Assembly (NCBI GenBank): GCA_016182845.1
Contig: JACPFT010000020.1
Coordinates: 1 to 64,000, forward strand
Source: Gammaproteobacteria bacterium
GTDB lineage: Bacteria; Pseudomonadota; Gammaproteobacteria; Enterobacterales; Permianibacteraceae
Length of the DNA stretch: 64,000 nucleotides
Direction: 5' to 3'
The first letter of the stretch is position 1, and each line of letters begins with the position of its first letter. The translations under genes were made by a program, and so were the position numbers. The notes beneath the pieces are model-generated. The model made no database searches. It was not told the DNA's origin and was given only the letters and a program-made list of their open reading frames with translations. Of this stretch, positions 38,493 to 46,798 are shown in pieces.

Positions 38493-40960
38493 GCCAAGGC
38501 CTCCCCGGCCGGATTGAAGGACACGGTGCGCAGCACATCGCCGAACACCCCCGCCGCCGTGACCTCGGCGCCGGCGCCATAGCCGCGGATCACCAGGGGA
38601 ATGGGCGCATAGCGCAGGGTCTCGAAGGCCAGGGCATTTTCTCCGCCCTTGATCGGATACAGGGGGTGCTTCTGCCCCACTTCGATCAGGCCGACCCGGC
38701 CCCGACCCTCGCGGATCTCCCCGGCGAAGCGCAGCACCTTGCCCTCGGCCGCCAGGCGCGCCACGCGCTCGGCGAACCAGGCATCCAGCTCCGACAGGCG
38801 CGCCAAGAAATCCGCCACCGATCCGTCCAGCTCGAAACCCGGCGGAAACAGCGGCGCGATCTCGATATCGGCCAGCTCCTGGGCTCCGCCCGCCTCGCGC
38901 AGCAGGATGAGCAGCTTGCGCGCCACGTCCATGCCCGATAAATCGTCGCGCGGATCCGGCTCGGTGAAGCCGCGCTCGCGGGCGATGCGCACCGCCTCGG
39001 AAAAGGAAATTCCCTCTTCCAGCAAGCCGAACACGAAGGACAGGGAGCCGGACAGAATTCCGGAAAAGCCCACCAACCGGTCGCCGCTCTTGAGCAGATT
39101 CTGCAAGGTGTCGATGACCGGCAGCCCGGCGCCCACCGTGGTCTCGTAGAGGAATCGCCGCGCCTGGTGATTGGCGACCCGGCGCAGCTCCCGGTAATAG
39201 CCGAGATCGGCGGTATTGGCCTTTTTATTGGGCGTGGCCACGTGCAGCCCGGCGCGGAAAAACTCCGGATACCGGCCGGCGATACCGGCATCGCTGCTGC
39301 AATCCACCAGCACGCCGTTCAAGGGTTTCACCCGTTGCACGAAATCCAGCATGACCCCGATGTCGGCGTTCCGTGGCGAGGCCGCCAGGGCATCGCACCA
39401 ACCGTCCAGCCCGATGCCTTGTTCGTCCAGCAGCATGCGCCGCGAGTTGGCGACGGCGAGCACGCGCAGCTCGATCTTCTGCCGCGCCAGCGCCGCCTTC
39501 TGCGCCGCTACTTGCGTCAGCAGCGCCGAGCCCACCGAACCGGCGCCGAGCAGGAACAGGTCGATGCGCTGAGTCGTATTAAAAAAGAATTGATGCACGC
39601 TCTGCAGGGCGCGTGGGCTGTCCGCTCCGGCGATCACCGCCGAAATCGCCCGTTCGCTGGAGCCTTGGGATATGGCCATGACATTGACGTCGGCGCTGGC
39701 CAAGGCGGAGAACAGCCGGCCGGCCACCCCGCGCCGCTCGCGCATGCCGTCGCCCACCGCGCAGAGCACGGCGAGGCCCGGTCGGCACTCCGGCGCCTCC
39801 AAGAGCCTCGCGCCGATTTCCAGTTCGAATTCCTCGCGGATCGCCGCCAGGGCCGGCAGCGCATCGCCGTCAGCGACGCAGAAGCTGATGCTGTATTCGG
39901 AGCTGGCCTGGGTGATCAGGATGACGGAGATGGCCCGCCGCGACACGGCGGAAAACAGCCGCGCCGCCATGCCAGAAACGCCCTTCATGCCGCTGCCGCC
40001 CACGTCGATGAGCGAGACGCCCTCCAGGCAGGACAGGCCGCGCACGGGACCATTGGTCTGCTTGGCGCCGGCATGGATGCGCGTGCCCGGCGCCGACGGG
40101 TTGAAGGTGTTGCGGATCAGGGTGGGAATACGATGGCGGGCGATGGGCGCGATGGTCTTCGGATGCAGGACCTTGGCGCCGAAAAACGACAGTTCCATGG
40201 CCTCCTCGTAGCTCATTTCCTCGATCAGCTTGGCATCGGCGACGCGACGCGGATCGGCGGTATAAACTCCGTCCACGTCGGTCCAGATCTCGCACAATTC
40301 CGCCTCCACGCCGTAGGCCATCAGGGCGCCGGAATAATCCGAGCCGTTGCGTCCCAGGAGACTCGGTTGCCCGCCGACGTCCCGGCCGATAAAACCCGGC
40401 ATCAGCACGATGCGCACCGAATCGGCCTTCAGCGCGGCGAAACGGCGCGGCAGTTCTTCCAGTACCGGACTCGCTTCCAGCAAGGGGCCGATCGTGGGAA
40501 TGAAATCCTCGGCCTCGATGCGGCTCAGGCTCTGGCCCTGGGCAAGGAGAACCTGCTCGACGATGCGCACGGAGCACTGCTCGCCGAGCGCCAGGATCCG
40601 TGCGACGACGGAATCCGGCGCCACGCCGAGCTTGGCGATGCCATCCAGCCACAGCGCCAGCTGCTCGGCGCGCTCCAACACGAAACGGCGCAGAACTGCG
40701 GCATCCAGGGCCGGGAATTCCCGGGCCAGGGCATCGATTTCGCCCAGGTGGTGCTCGCGAAAGCGCCCGAGCAGGGGGGCGAAATCCCGGCCGGCCAAGG
40801 CGGAGTCCTTGCATTCCACCAGGAAATTGGTCACGCCGGACAGGGCGGAAACCACCAGCCCCACGCGGCTAGTTCGGGCGCGCTCGCTCACCAGGGCGCA
40901 GGTCGCCGCGATGCGCGCCGCGTTGCCGAGAGAGGTGCCGCCGAACTTCATGATATGCAT
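38489..40960 (-). CDS. thrA: Bifunctional aspartokinase I / homoserine dehydrogenase I
   Basis: Fused enzyme for the first and third steps of threonine synthesis. The 823-residue protein (E. coli ThrA 820) starts M-H-I-M-K-F-G-G-T-S. It has the kinase catalytic region with N-G-S-D-Y-S-G-A, tandem ACT-type regulatory domains in the middle, then homoserine dehydrogenase with G-A-G-S-V-G-S near residue 475. I chose the ATG at 40960 because it matches the family start; a distal in-frame ATG would run into the attenuator region. Expression is probably set by the leader peptide and terminator upstream, and activity by threonine feedback. Confidence 0.96.
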   Translation of the reverse strand: MHIMKFGGTSLGNAARIAATCALVSERARTSRVGLVVSALSGVTNFLVECKDSALAGRDFAPLLGRFREHHLGEIDALAREFPALDAAVLRRFVLERAEQLALWLDGIAKLGVAPDSVVARILALGEQCSVRIVEQVLLAQGQSLSRIEAEDFIPTIGPLLEASPVLEELPRRFAALKADSVRIVLMPGFIGRDVGGQPSLLGRNGSDYSGALMAYGVEAELCEIWTDVDGVYTADPRRVADAKLIEEMSYEEAMELSFFGAKVLHPKTIAPIARHRIPTLIRNTFNPSAPGTRIHAGAKQTNGPVRGLSCLEGVSLIDVGGSGMKGVSGMAARLFSAVSRRAISVILITQASSEYSISFCVADGDALPALAAIREEFELEIGARLLEAPECRPGLAVLCAVGDGMRERRGVAGRLFSALASADVNVMAISQGSSERAISAVIAGADSPRALQSVHQFFFNTTQRIDLFLLGAGSVGSALLTQVAAQKAALARQKIELRVLAVANSRRMLLDEQGIGLDGWCDALAASPRNADIGVMLDFVQRVKPLNGVLVDCSSDAGIAGRYPEFFRAGLHVATPNKKANTADLGYYRELRRVANHQARRFLYETTVGAGLPVIDTLQNLLKSGDRLVGFSGILSGSLSFVFGLLEEGISFSEAVRIARERGFTEPDPRDDLSGMDVARKLLILLREAGGAQELADIEIAPLFPPGFELDGSVADFLARLSELDAWFAERVARLAAEGKVLRFAGEIREGRGRVGLIEVGQKHPLYPIKGGENALAFETLRYAPIPLVIRGYGAGAEVTAAGVFGDVLRTVSFNPAGEALA

Positions 40961-40989
40961 GATGGATTTCCCAGTAGTTTTCGCATGAC

Positions 40990-41034
40990 CCAAAAAACGA
41001 AAAAGCCCGCGTCCTTCGCAGGAGGCGGGCTTTT
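40990..41034 (-). terminator. Threonine-operon attenuator terminator
   Basis: On the - strand, aaaagcccgc (41034-41025) pairs with gcgggctttt (41010-41001) around a ctcctgcgaaggac loop. It is followed by a U-rich run ttcgtttttt (to about 40992). This is a textbook intrinsic terminator between the leader peptide and thrA, 30 bases before the thrA start. Confidence 0.88.
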
Positions 41035-41047
41035 CATGACTTATCGC

Positions 41048-41122
41048 TTACGCGCGCACGCCCCGCTCCTGCCGACCGGCAGTAGTGGAAGTGGTGGTAG
41101 TGAGAGTGCGCTGCGTGTTCAT
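41048..41122 (-). CDS. thrL: Threonine operon leader peptide
   Basis: A 24-codon open frame (ATG 41122, TAA ending 41048) encodes 8 threonines, six of them within residues 8-14 (T-T-T-T-S-T-T). It lies just before an intrinsic terminator and thrA, the same layout as E. coli thrL. When charged tRNA-Thr is scarce, ribosomes should stall on the Thr run and prevent the terminator at 41001-41034 from forming. Unlike E. coli thrL there are no Ile codons, so control should answer to threonine only. A perfect TTGACA lies upstream on the - strand (41153-41158), but the matching -10 (gaattt) is weak and would put the start almost at the ATG. The Shine-Dalgarno is weak. Confidence 0.88.
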   Translation of the reverse strand: MNTQRTLTTTTSTTAGRQERGVRA

Positions 41123-41209
41123 ACTTTTAAAATTCCACAGGCCGACAAAGCTTGTCAAGCGACGATTTGGCGATGGTCTTATGCTTTTTCGGCAGGAACC
41201 TCACCAACC

Positions 41210-41701
41210 TTACATCAAGGCTCGGATGGCCGTCTGCAAGTCGCCGAGCTTGCGGACCCAGGGCGCCACCGAGCGCAAGACCGGCGGCATGGCGGCCACC
41301 GCCGCCTCGGCCTCGACCTTGCTCGGCCAGACGCCATAGACCAGCACATACCAGACCTCGCCCTGGCGTAGCACGCGGCCATAGGGCGGATCACCGAGTT
41401 GGTGCCGGGCGATGAAGTCCAAGATGTCCTTCTTGTCGCGGAAGGCCACCAGCTGCACGGCGTAATACTGTGCCGGCAAGTCCAGGATCTGCTCGGCTTT
41501 AACCTGCTGCCCCAGGCTCGTCCCAGCAGGCAACGGGGCCGGCACCGGTGCCGAAGGCACGACCGCGTGCATGGCCGGCTCGGCCACGGCCCCGACCACC
41601 ACCGGGGGCTCGGAGGGAATGTCCTCTACAACCTCCTTAGGCGGCGCGGAAGCGCAAGCCGCAAGAAGGCAGAAGAAGAGTGCGCAGACCAAGACTCTCA
41701 T
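41210..41701 (-). CDS. SPOR-domain lipoprotein
   Basis: A 163-residue predicted lipoprotein. The signal peptide has a lipobox L-A-A-C with the acylated Cys near residue 16. A Pro/Val/Ala-rich linker (about 20-75) leads to a C-terminal SPOR domain starting Y-Y-A-V-Q-L-V-A-F near residue 88. SPOR domains bind septal peptidoglycan stripped of stem peptides, so a role at the division site or cell wall is likely. The ATG at 41701 follows GGAG by 7 bases; the frame continues upstream into selO but that part does not look like this protein. It follows selO by 14 nt on the same strand and is probably co-transcribed. Confidence 0.82.
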   Translation of the reverse strand: MRVLVCALFFCLLAACASAPPKEVVEDIPSEPPVVVGAVAEPAMHAVVPSAPVPAPLPAGTSLGQQVKAEQILDLPAQYYAVQLVAFRDKKDILDFIARHQLGDPPYGRVLRQGEVWYVLVYGVWPSKVEAEAAVAAMPPVLRSVAPWVRKLGDLQTAIRALM

Positions 41702-41715
41702 CGAAACGCTCCGTT

Positions 41716-43182
41716 TCACGACGAACAACTGATGCACAACTCGCGACTCCAGGCCGGCGGCAGGGCGGAGTAATGCTCGGCGCCGGCCTGCTCCACATAG
41801 GGATTGCGCAGCACGGCGTGCAGGCGCGCAATCCCGGAATAGTCTCCTTGCTCGGCGGCGGCGATGGCTTCCTGGGCCAGGTGCTTGCGCAGAATATAGG
41901 CGGGATTCACCGCCTCCATGTCGGCGCGACGCGCCTGCGCCTCCCGGCCGTCTCGCGCCAGCCGTTCCCGGTAGCGCGCCAGCCAGGAATGCCAGCCTTG
42001 AGGCTCGGCGCACAGCGCCAGCAGGGCATTAATGTCCTCGTCGACCCGTGCCAAGCGGCGCATAAACAGGGAATAATCCACGGTCTGGTTTTCCAGCAGG
42101 GCCAGTGCGTCGAGGATCAGTTCCCGATCGCCCTCCTCCTCCCGCGCGAGGCCGAATTTGCGGCGCAGGCGCGCGGAGTATTCCGCAACGAACTCCGGCT
42201 CGAAGCCGGCGAGACCCGACTCCAGCTCGGCTTTATCCAACAGGGGCCTCAGGGCACGGGCCAGGCACCAGCAATTCCACAGGGCGATGGAGGGCTGTTG
42301 ATCGAAGGCGTATCGGCCGCTGGTATCGGAATGATTGGGCACATAGCCGGCCTCATAGCTATCCAGGAAACCGTAGGGGCCGTAATCCAGGGTTTCGCCC
42401 AGGATGGACATATTGTCGGTATTCATCACGCCGTGGGTGAAGCCTTCCGCCTGCCAGCGGGCCACGAGGCACGCCGTGCGCCGGACCACCTCGGCGAAAA
42501 AGGCGCCTAGGGGCACATCGGCTTCGCGAGCCTCGGGATAATGCCGGTCGACGACGTAATCGGCCAGCCGGCGCAGGGCATCCACCTGGCCGGTATGGGC
42601 GAAATACTCGAAATGCCCGAAGCGCACATGGCTTTGCGCCAGGCGCAACAGGGTCGCTCCGGGCTCCGCCGTCTCCCGGTACACCGGAGTATCGGACACC
42701 GCCACCGCCAGGGCGCGGGTCGTGGGGATACCCAAGGCCGCCAGGGCCTCGCTGGCCAGGAATTCGCGGATGCAGGAGCGCAACACGGCGCGCCCATCGC
42801 CATGACGCGAATAAGGCGTCAAACCGGCGCCCTTCAGATGCAGATCCCAGCGCTCCCCACGGCCATTGACCACCTCGCCCAGCAAAAGGCCGCGCCCGTC
42901 GCCCAGTCTCGGGTTGTAGGAACCGAACTGGTGGCCGGCATAGACCATGGCGAGGGGCTGCATGCCCTCAAGGACCGATTCGCCGCCCAGTAGCCGGGCG
43001 AAATCCATGCCTTCCGAGGGGGCGAACGGCAGCTCCAGCAAGCCCGCCGCCGCGCCGCTGTAGGCGGCCAAGCGCGGCCGCGCCAGGGCCTGAGGCGCGA
43101 CGGCGGTGTAAAAGACGTCGGGAAGCCGGGCATAGCTGTTGTCGAAGCGCAATCCGGAAAACGCAGCCGGCATGGGGGCCAT
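41716..43182 (-). CDS. selO: Protein adenylyltransferase SelO (YdiU family)
   Basis: Pseudokinase-fold enzyme that transfers AMP to Ser/Thr/Tyr of proteins, linked to redox stress. The 488-residue protein shows Y-A-G-H-Q-F-G-S-Y-N-P-R-L-G-D-G-R and L-K-G-A-G-L-T-P-Y-S-R. The catalytic region G-V-M-N-T-D-N-M-S-I-L-G and D-Y-G-P-Y-G-F-L-D are also present, all signatures of the family. The C-terminus ends C-I-S-C-S-S; E. coli SelO ends S-C-S-S, and animal SelO has selenocysteine in this place. The start at 43182 has no strong Shine-Dalgarno; an ATG three codons later is possible. It is divergent from gpx, another redox gene. Confidence 0.93.
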   Translation of the reverse strand: MAPMPAAFSGLRFDNSYARLPDVFYTAVAPQALARPRLAAYSGAAAGLLELPFAPSEGMDFARLLGGESVLEGMQPLAMVYAGHQFGSYNPRLGDGRGLLLGEVVNGRGERWDLHLKGAGLTPYSRHGDGRAVLRSCIREFLASEALAALGIPTTRALAVAVSDTPVYRETAEPGATLLRLAQSHVRFGHFEYFAHTGQVDALRRLADYVVDRHYPEAREADVPLGAFFAEVVRRTACLVARWQAEGFTHGVMNTDNMSILGETLDYGPYGFLDSYEAGYVPNHSDTSGRYAFDQQPSIALWNCWCLARALRPLLDKAELESGLAGFEPEFVAEYSARLRRKFGLAREEEGDRELILDALALLENQTVDYSLFMRRLARVDEDINALLALCAEPQGWHSWLARYRERLARDGREAQARRADMEAVNPAYILRKHLAQEAIAAAEQGDYSGIARLHAVLRNPYVEQAGAEHYSALPPAWSRELCISCSS

Positions 43183-43196
43183 CCAGGCAAAAGGCC

Positions 43197-43232
43197 ATTA
43201 TAGGGGCGTTGCCGGGGGAGAGGGGCTATAAT
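43197..43232. promoter_or_regulatory. Back-to-back -10 elements for selO (-) and gpx (+)
   Basis: TATAAT occurs on the - strand (43197-43202) and on the + strand (43227-43232), 24 bp apart in the divergent spacer. Each is followed by a GC-rich stretch (ggcc, gcccc). No clear -35 was found for either. Their closeness means the two polymerases would compete. Confidence 0.45.
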
Positions 43233-43288
43233 GCCCCTTCCTTCCCGCGCCCCACCGCAGCAACGGCGCCCGCAACGAGGAGCCTGCC

Positions 43289-43768
43289 ATGACCGGATTT
43301 CACGACTTCCGCCTGACCGCCCTGAACGGCGAGCCCCTGCCCCTGGAGCAGTTCCGCGGCAAGGCCGTTTTGGTGGTCAATGTCGCCAGCGAATGCGGCC
43401 TTACGCCCCAGTACCAGGGCCTGCAGGCCTTGTACGAGCGCCTGGGCCCCAAGGGCCTGGTGGTGCTGGGCCTGCCCTGCAACCAGTTCGGCGCCCAGGA
43501 ACCGGGCACGGCCGAGCAGATCCAGGGCTTCTGCCAACGCAACTACGGCGTGAGCTTCCCCTTGGGCGCCAAGCTGGAGGTCAACGGCCCGGGTCGTCAT
43601 GCCCTCTACCACTGGCTGGCCGGCGAGACCTCGCCCTTCCCCGGCGACATCCAGTGGAATTTCGAGAAATTTCTGATCGGCAAGGACGGCCGGCTCTTGG
43701 CCCGCTTCGCCCCCACGGTCACGCCGGAGGCGCCCGAGCTCGGCGCCGCCATCAACCAAGCCCTGTGA
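43289..43768 (+). CDS. gpx: Glutathione peroxidase-family thiol peroxidase
   Basis: A 159-residue peroxidase of the BtuE/Gpx family. It has the peroxidatic C36 in N-V-A-S-E-C-G-L-T, the second family motif L-G-L-P-C-N-Q-F-G-A-Q-E-P-G with a possible resolving Cys, and W-N-F-E-K-F-L-I near residue 120. The catalytic tetrad (Cys, Gln, Trp, Asn) is visible. Bacterial members usually prefer thioredoxin. GAGGAG lies 8 bases before the ATG. It leads a + strand run with the UPF0149 and SEC-C genes. Confidence 0.92.
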   Translation: MTGFHDFRLTALNGEPLPLEQFRGKAVLVVNVASECGLTPQYQGLQALYERLGPKGLVVLGLPCNQFGAQEPGTAEQIQGFCQRNYGVSFPLGAKLEVNGPGRHALYHWLAGETSPFPGDIQWNFEKFLIGKDGRLLARFAPTVTPEAPELGAAINQAL

Positions 43769-43787
43769 ACCCTTTTTGAGTCAAACC

Positions 43788-44384
43788 ATGATAGACAACG
43801 TGCAAAATCCCGGCCTCTCTTCCGAGGAACGCAAGCTTCTGGCCAGCTTCCTGGAGTCCGACCGGGTGCACCCGGAAACCTTCGACTTCGTGCAGGCCCA
43901 CGGCCTGATGACCGCCCTAGCCATCACCCCGGACGAGATCGCCGAGGACGAATGGCAGGAAGCCCTGTTCGTCGAGCCGCCCCAGTACGTGAGCGAGACC
44001 GAGCGCGGCCAGATCGCCGAGCTGCTGCAGCGCCTGAAAGTGAGCATCGCCCGCGAGCTCTACTCCGGCGAGGCCCTCAAGCTGCCCTGCTCCCTGACCC
44101 TGGGCAAGCGCCCGGACGACGCGCCCCTGCGCGGCTGGGCCATGGGCTTCATGGAGGGCGTGCACCTGCGCGAGGAAGCCTGGTTCGGCGCCGAGGAAGA
44201 AGAACTTGGCGAGCTGATCCTGCCCATCGCCCTGGCCTCCGGCATGTTCGAGGACGAGAGCCTGGAGAAGCTCTACCAGGACCCGGAACTGGTCAAGGAG
44301 CTATGCCAGCAGATCCCCGAGTCCCTGAGCGATCTCTATCTGTACTTTCACGCCCAGGATCAGGCCCAGGGCGAAGAAGCCTGA
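43788..44384 (+). CDS. UPF0149 / YecA-YgfB family protein
   Basis: A 198-residue helical acidic protein with the UPF0149 features L-S-S-E-E...L-A-S-F-L-E-S-D, F-D-F-V-Q-A-H-G-L-M-T-A-L-A-I-T-P near residue 35 and G-W-A-M-G-F-M-E-G-V near 115. In YecA-type proteins this domain is followed by a C-terminal SEC-C zinc motif. Here it stops and the SEC-C motif is a separate gene 53 nt downstream. The ATG at 43788 is preceded by gag; a TTG four codons upstream is possible. Function unknown; the E. coli relatives YgfB and YecA are poorly characterised. Confidence 0.85.
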   Translation: MIDNVQNPGLSSEERKLLASFLESDRVHPETFDFVQAHGLMTALAITPDEIAEDEWQEALFVEPPQYVSETERGQIAELLQRLKVSIARELYSGEALKLPCSLTLGKRPDDAPLRGWAMGFMEGVHLREEAWFGAEEEELGELILPIALASGMFEDESLEKLYQDPELVKELCQQIPESLSDLYLYFHAQDQAQGEEA

Positions 44385-44437
44385 GCGCCAGCAAAAGAAC
44401 CGCTTTTCAATGAGATACGTTTAGAGGTACGCCCCCT

Positions 44438-44650
<213 letters not shown>

Positions 44651-44657
44651 GCACAAG

Positions 44658-44680
44658 AAAGGCGGGGAAACCCGCCTTTT
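44658..44680. terminator. Bidirectional intrinsic terminator
   Basis: aaaggcggg (44658-44666) pairs with cccgccttt (44671-44679) around a gaaa tetraloop, with T-runs on both strands. It lies between the convergent SEC-C gene and the DUF1653 gene. Confidence 0.85.
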
Positions 44681-44683
44681 CTC

Positions 44684-44905
44684 TTACTCCATCGCCCCGA
44701 CGAAGCGAAAGCGCGGCACCCGCTCCCCGTCCAGCTCGACCGTCTCCTCGAACATGGTCAAGGGCCGCACCCACCAGCTGAACTCGCCGTAGAGCGTGCG
44801 GTACAGGACGAGCTCCTCCTCGGTCTCGCTGTGCCGCACGAGGCGCAGCACCTCGTAGTCCTTACCCTTGTAGTGGCGGTAGCGGCCGGGCCGCAGCGCG
44901 CTCAT
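44684..44905 (-). CDS. DUF1653-family protein
   Basis: A 73-residue protein matching DUF1653: [10 protein letters not shown]-x-Y-E-V at residues 6-19, a V-L-Y-R-T-L-Y-G segment, and W-V-R-P-L-x-M-F-E-E-T-V near 45-55. The family is small and of unknown function. A strong GAGGAGG precedes the ATG, which overlaps the trhO stop codon (ATGA). It is therefore translationally coupled to the tRNA-hydroxylase gene. Confidence 0.85.
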   Translation of the reverse strand: MSALRPGRYRHYKGKDYEVLRLVRHSETEEELVLYRTLYGEFSWWVRPLTMFEETVELDGERVPRFRFVGAME

Positions 44906-45792
44906 GCCGCCTCCTCGCGATGGCCGGCGCGGCGCTGGCTCATGCGCATGGCGAAGCGCGCCTTCTGCTCGGCGCTGTACTGGTCCACGCATTTCGGGCA
45001 GGACACGCCCTCCACATAGCCCGGCTGGCCGGTCTCGGCCTCGGAGACCGGCAGACCGCAGGCATAGCACAGCGTGTAATGACCCGGAGCCAGCTGGTGG
45101 TCGACGGTGACCCGTTCGTCGAAGACGAAGCACTCGCCCCGCCACAGGCTGTCCGCCTCGGGCACCTTCTCCAGGTAATTGAGGATGCCGCCCTTGAGGT
45201 GGTAGACCTGGTCGAAGCCCTCGCCCAGCATGAAGGCCGAAGCCTTCTCACAGCGAATGCCGCCGGTGCAGAACATGGCGACCTTCTTGTGCTTGGCCGG
45301 ATCCAGGCGCTCCCGCACATAAGCAGGGAACTCGGTGAAGCTGCCGGTCTTGGGATCGACGGCGCCCTCAAAGGTGCCAACCGCCACCTCGTAGTCGTTG
45401 CGGGTGTCGACGAGGATCACCTCCGGATCCCGAAGCAGGGCATTCCAGTCCTCCGGCTCCACGTACTGGCCCACCCGACGGTTCGGATCCACGCCGGGCA
45501 CGCCCAGGGTCACGATCTCGCGCTTGAGCTTGATCTTCAGGCGCTGAAAGGGCTGACGCTCGGCAAACGACTCCTTGTGGCTCAGGGCCGCGAAGCGCGG
45601 ATCGGCACGCAGATGAGCAAGTACGGCATCGATCCCGGCGCGCGGGCCGGCGATGGTGCCATTGATGCCCTCCTCGGCGAGCAGGAGGCTGCCCTTGACC
45701 TCCTGGGCCAGGCACAAGGCCTTCAGGGCCTCGCGCTTGGCGGCAAAATCGGGTTGGTGGGCGAAGTGATAGAGCGCGGCGACGACGAACAT
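44902..45792 (-). CDS. trhO: Oxygen-dependent tRNA uridine(34) hydroxylase (rhodanese-like)
   Basis: YceA/TrhO, which uses O2 to make 5-hydroxyuridine at wobble position 34. The 296-residue protein has an N-terminal acylphosphatase-like half with E-E-G-I-N-G-T, then a rhodanese domain with the active-site loop C175-T-G-G-I-R-C181-E-K. A C-terminal C-Y-A-C-G...C-P-K-C metal-binding-like knuckle follows. These match the family. The ATG at 45792 has no strong Shine-Dalgarno. A TATAAT lies 27 bases upstream. It is coupled to the DUF1653 gene. Confidence 0.93.
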   Translation of the reverse strand: MFVVAALYHFAHQPDFAAKREALKALCLAQEVKGSLLLAEEGINGTIAGPRAGIDAVLAHLRADPRFAALSHKESFAERQPFQRLKIKLKREIVTLGVPGVDPNRRVGQYVEPEDWNALLRDPEVILVDTRNDYEVAVGTFEGAVDPKTGSFTEFPAYVRERLDPAKHKKVAMFCTGGIRCEKASAFMLGEGFDQVYHLKGGILNYLEKVPEADSLWRGECFVFDERVTVDHQLAPGHYTLCYACGLPVSEAETGQPGYVEGVSCPKCVDQYSAEQKARFAMRMSQRRAGHREEAA

Positions 45793-45818
45793 GGCAAAAA
45801 CCCCAAAAACAGCGGGGC

Positions 45819-45824
45819 ATTATA
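45819..45824 (-). promoter_or_regulatory. -10 element (TATAAT) of trhO
   Basis: Perfect TATAAT on the - strand followed by gcccc, about 27 bases before the start codon. No -35 match was seen. Confidence 0.45.
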
Positions 45825-46118
45825 CTGCATGAGCACACCCCCGCATGCGCCCCGCGCATGCTCAAAATTTAACCAACGCATTTCAATGGCTTAGCAACAA
45901 ACCCGCGTTCGACCTACGGTCCGGGCCTGGCGCCGGGCCCACTTTCGGACGGCCCAAAGGCACACCGTCATGAAATTGTCCTAGCACCCGCTGGAAAAGC
46001 CGTGTAATAATCGACCGAGCCTCTGAGTAGGCTCTTGTTCCCATCCTGCATACTGATCAAGTTTCGTCTGACCGGTTACGGCGTGGGTATGTCCCAATTG
46101 TTTTTATGTGAGTTCACA
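45825..46118 (+). promoter_or_regulatory. Upstream region and long leader of the RRM protein
   Basis: No gene is seen in this gap. An extended -10-like TGTAATAAT lies at 46003-46011, which would give an untranslated leader of about 100 nt with a T-rich end. Long leaders are usual for small RNA-binding proteins under cold-shock or autogenous control, but no defined motif was recognised. Confidence 0.4.
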
Positions 46119-46400
46119 ATGACCAAGTCCATCTACGTCGGTAACCTGTCCTTCAAAGCCTCCGAAGACGAAATCCGTGCCCTGTTCTCCGCCCACGGCA
46201 ACGTGCACGGCGTCAAAGTGGTCATGGACCGTGAAACCGGCCGCCCGCGCGGCTTCGCTTTCGTCGAAATGGATGGCGAAGATGCCGAAGCGGCCATCCG
46301 CGCCCTCGACGGCAAGGAATTCATCGGTCGTCCGCTGCGCGTCAACATGGCCCAGGAACGTGAACGTTCCGCCGGCCCGCGCAACTTCAAGCGCGCCTAA
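46119..46400 (+). CDS. Small RRM RNA-binding protein
   Basis: A 93-residue single RNA-recognition-motif protein. RNP2 is I-Y-V-G-N-L at residues 4-9 and RNP1 is R-G-F-A-F-V-E-M near 42-49, so the aromatic RNA-binding residues are present. A short Arg-rich tail follows. Similar glycine-poor RRM proteins occur in proteobacteria and cyanobacteria, and some are cold-inducible. The ATG at 46119 gives the family start; gtgag lies 7 bases before it. Monocistronic, ended by a strong terminator. Confidence 0.93.
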   Translation: MTKSIYVGNLSFKASEDEIRALFSAHGNVHGVKVVMDRETGRPRGFAFVEMDGEDAEAAIRALDGKEFIGRPLRVNMAQERERSAGPRNFKRA

Positions 46401-46427
46401 GCCCTAAGGCTTAAGCCCGAGCTTGAC

Positions 46428-46460
46428 GCCCCGGGCGGCTGTTTGCCGCTCGGGGCTTTT
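46428..46460 (+). terminator. Intrinsic terminator after the RRM gene
   Basis: gccccgggcggc (46428-46439) pairs with gccgctcggggc (46445-46456), one G-U, loop tgttt shared with the stem end, then tttt. Confidence 0.85.
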
Positions 46461-46538
46461 GCTCGTCCGCACATTGACGAATCAAAGTCCACCCGTCCCA
46501 GTTCCCGGGACGTATTTCCCGCCGCACGAGACACCGCC

Positions 46539-46760
46539 ATGAGCACGACGCCGCCGCAGGCTCACCGCCTCGACGAACTGGAAACCCGCCTGGCCTTCCA
46601 GGACGATCTGCTCAACCAGCTCAATGAAGTGGTCACCCGCCAGGATCGGGAGATCCTGAACTTGCAGAAAGACGTTCTGCGCCTGCGCCACCAGCTCCTT
46701 CAGCTCTTGCCGCTGATGAACGCCTCCGCCGGCGAGGAAACCCCGCCGCCGCATTACTGA
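46539..46760 (+). CDS. slyX: SlyX family protein
   Basis: A 73-residue coiled-coil protein. The heptad region E-T-R-L-A-F-Q-D-D-L-L-N-Q-L-N (about 14-28) and the following R-Q-D-R-E-I-L-N-L are the SlyX signature, and it ends in a Pro-rich P-P-P-H-Y tail as in E. coli SlyX. Function is unknown. The ATG at 46539 is chosen over an earlier in-frame ATG that would run through the terminator of the RRM gene. Confidence 0.88.
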   Translation: MSTTPPQAHRLDELETRLAFQDDLLNQLNEVVTRQDREILNLQKDVLRLRHQLLQLLPLMNASAGEETPPPHY

Positions 46761-46798
46761 GGGGAACGCTCGCGAAGCGCGGCGAGCTAACCTGTCGC

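Noticed and set aside
43776-43787. TTG start for the UPF0149 gene
   Set aside because: The ATG at 43788 has a spaced gag before it, and the extra four residues add nothing to the family match.
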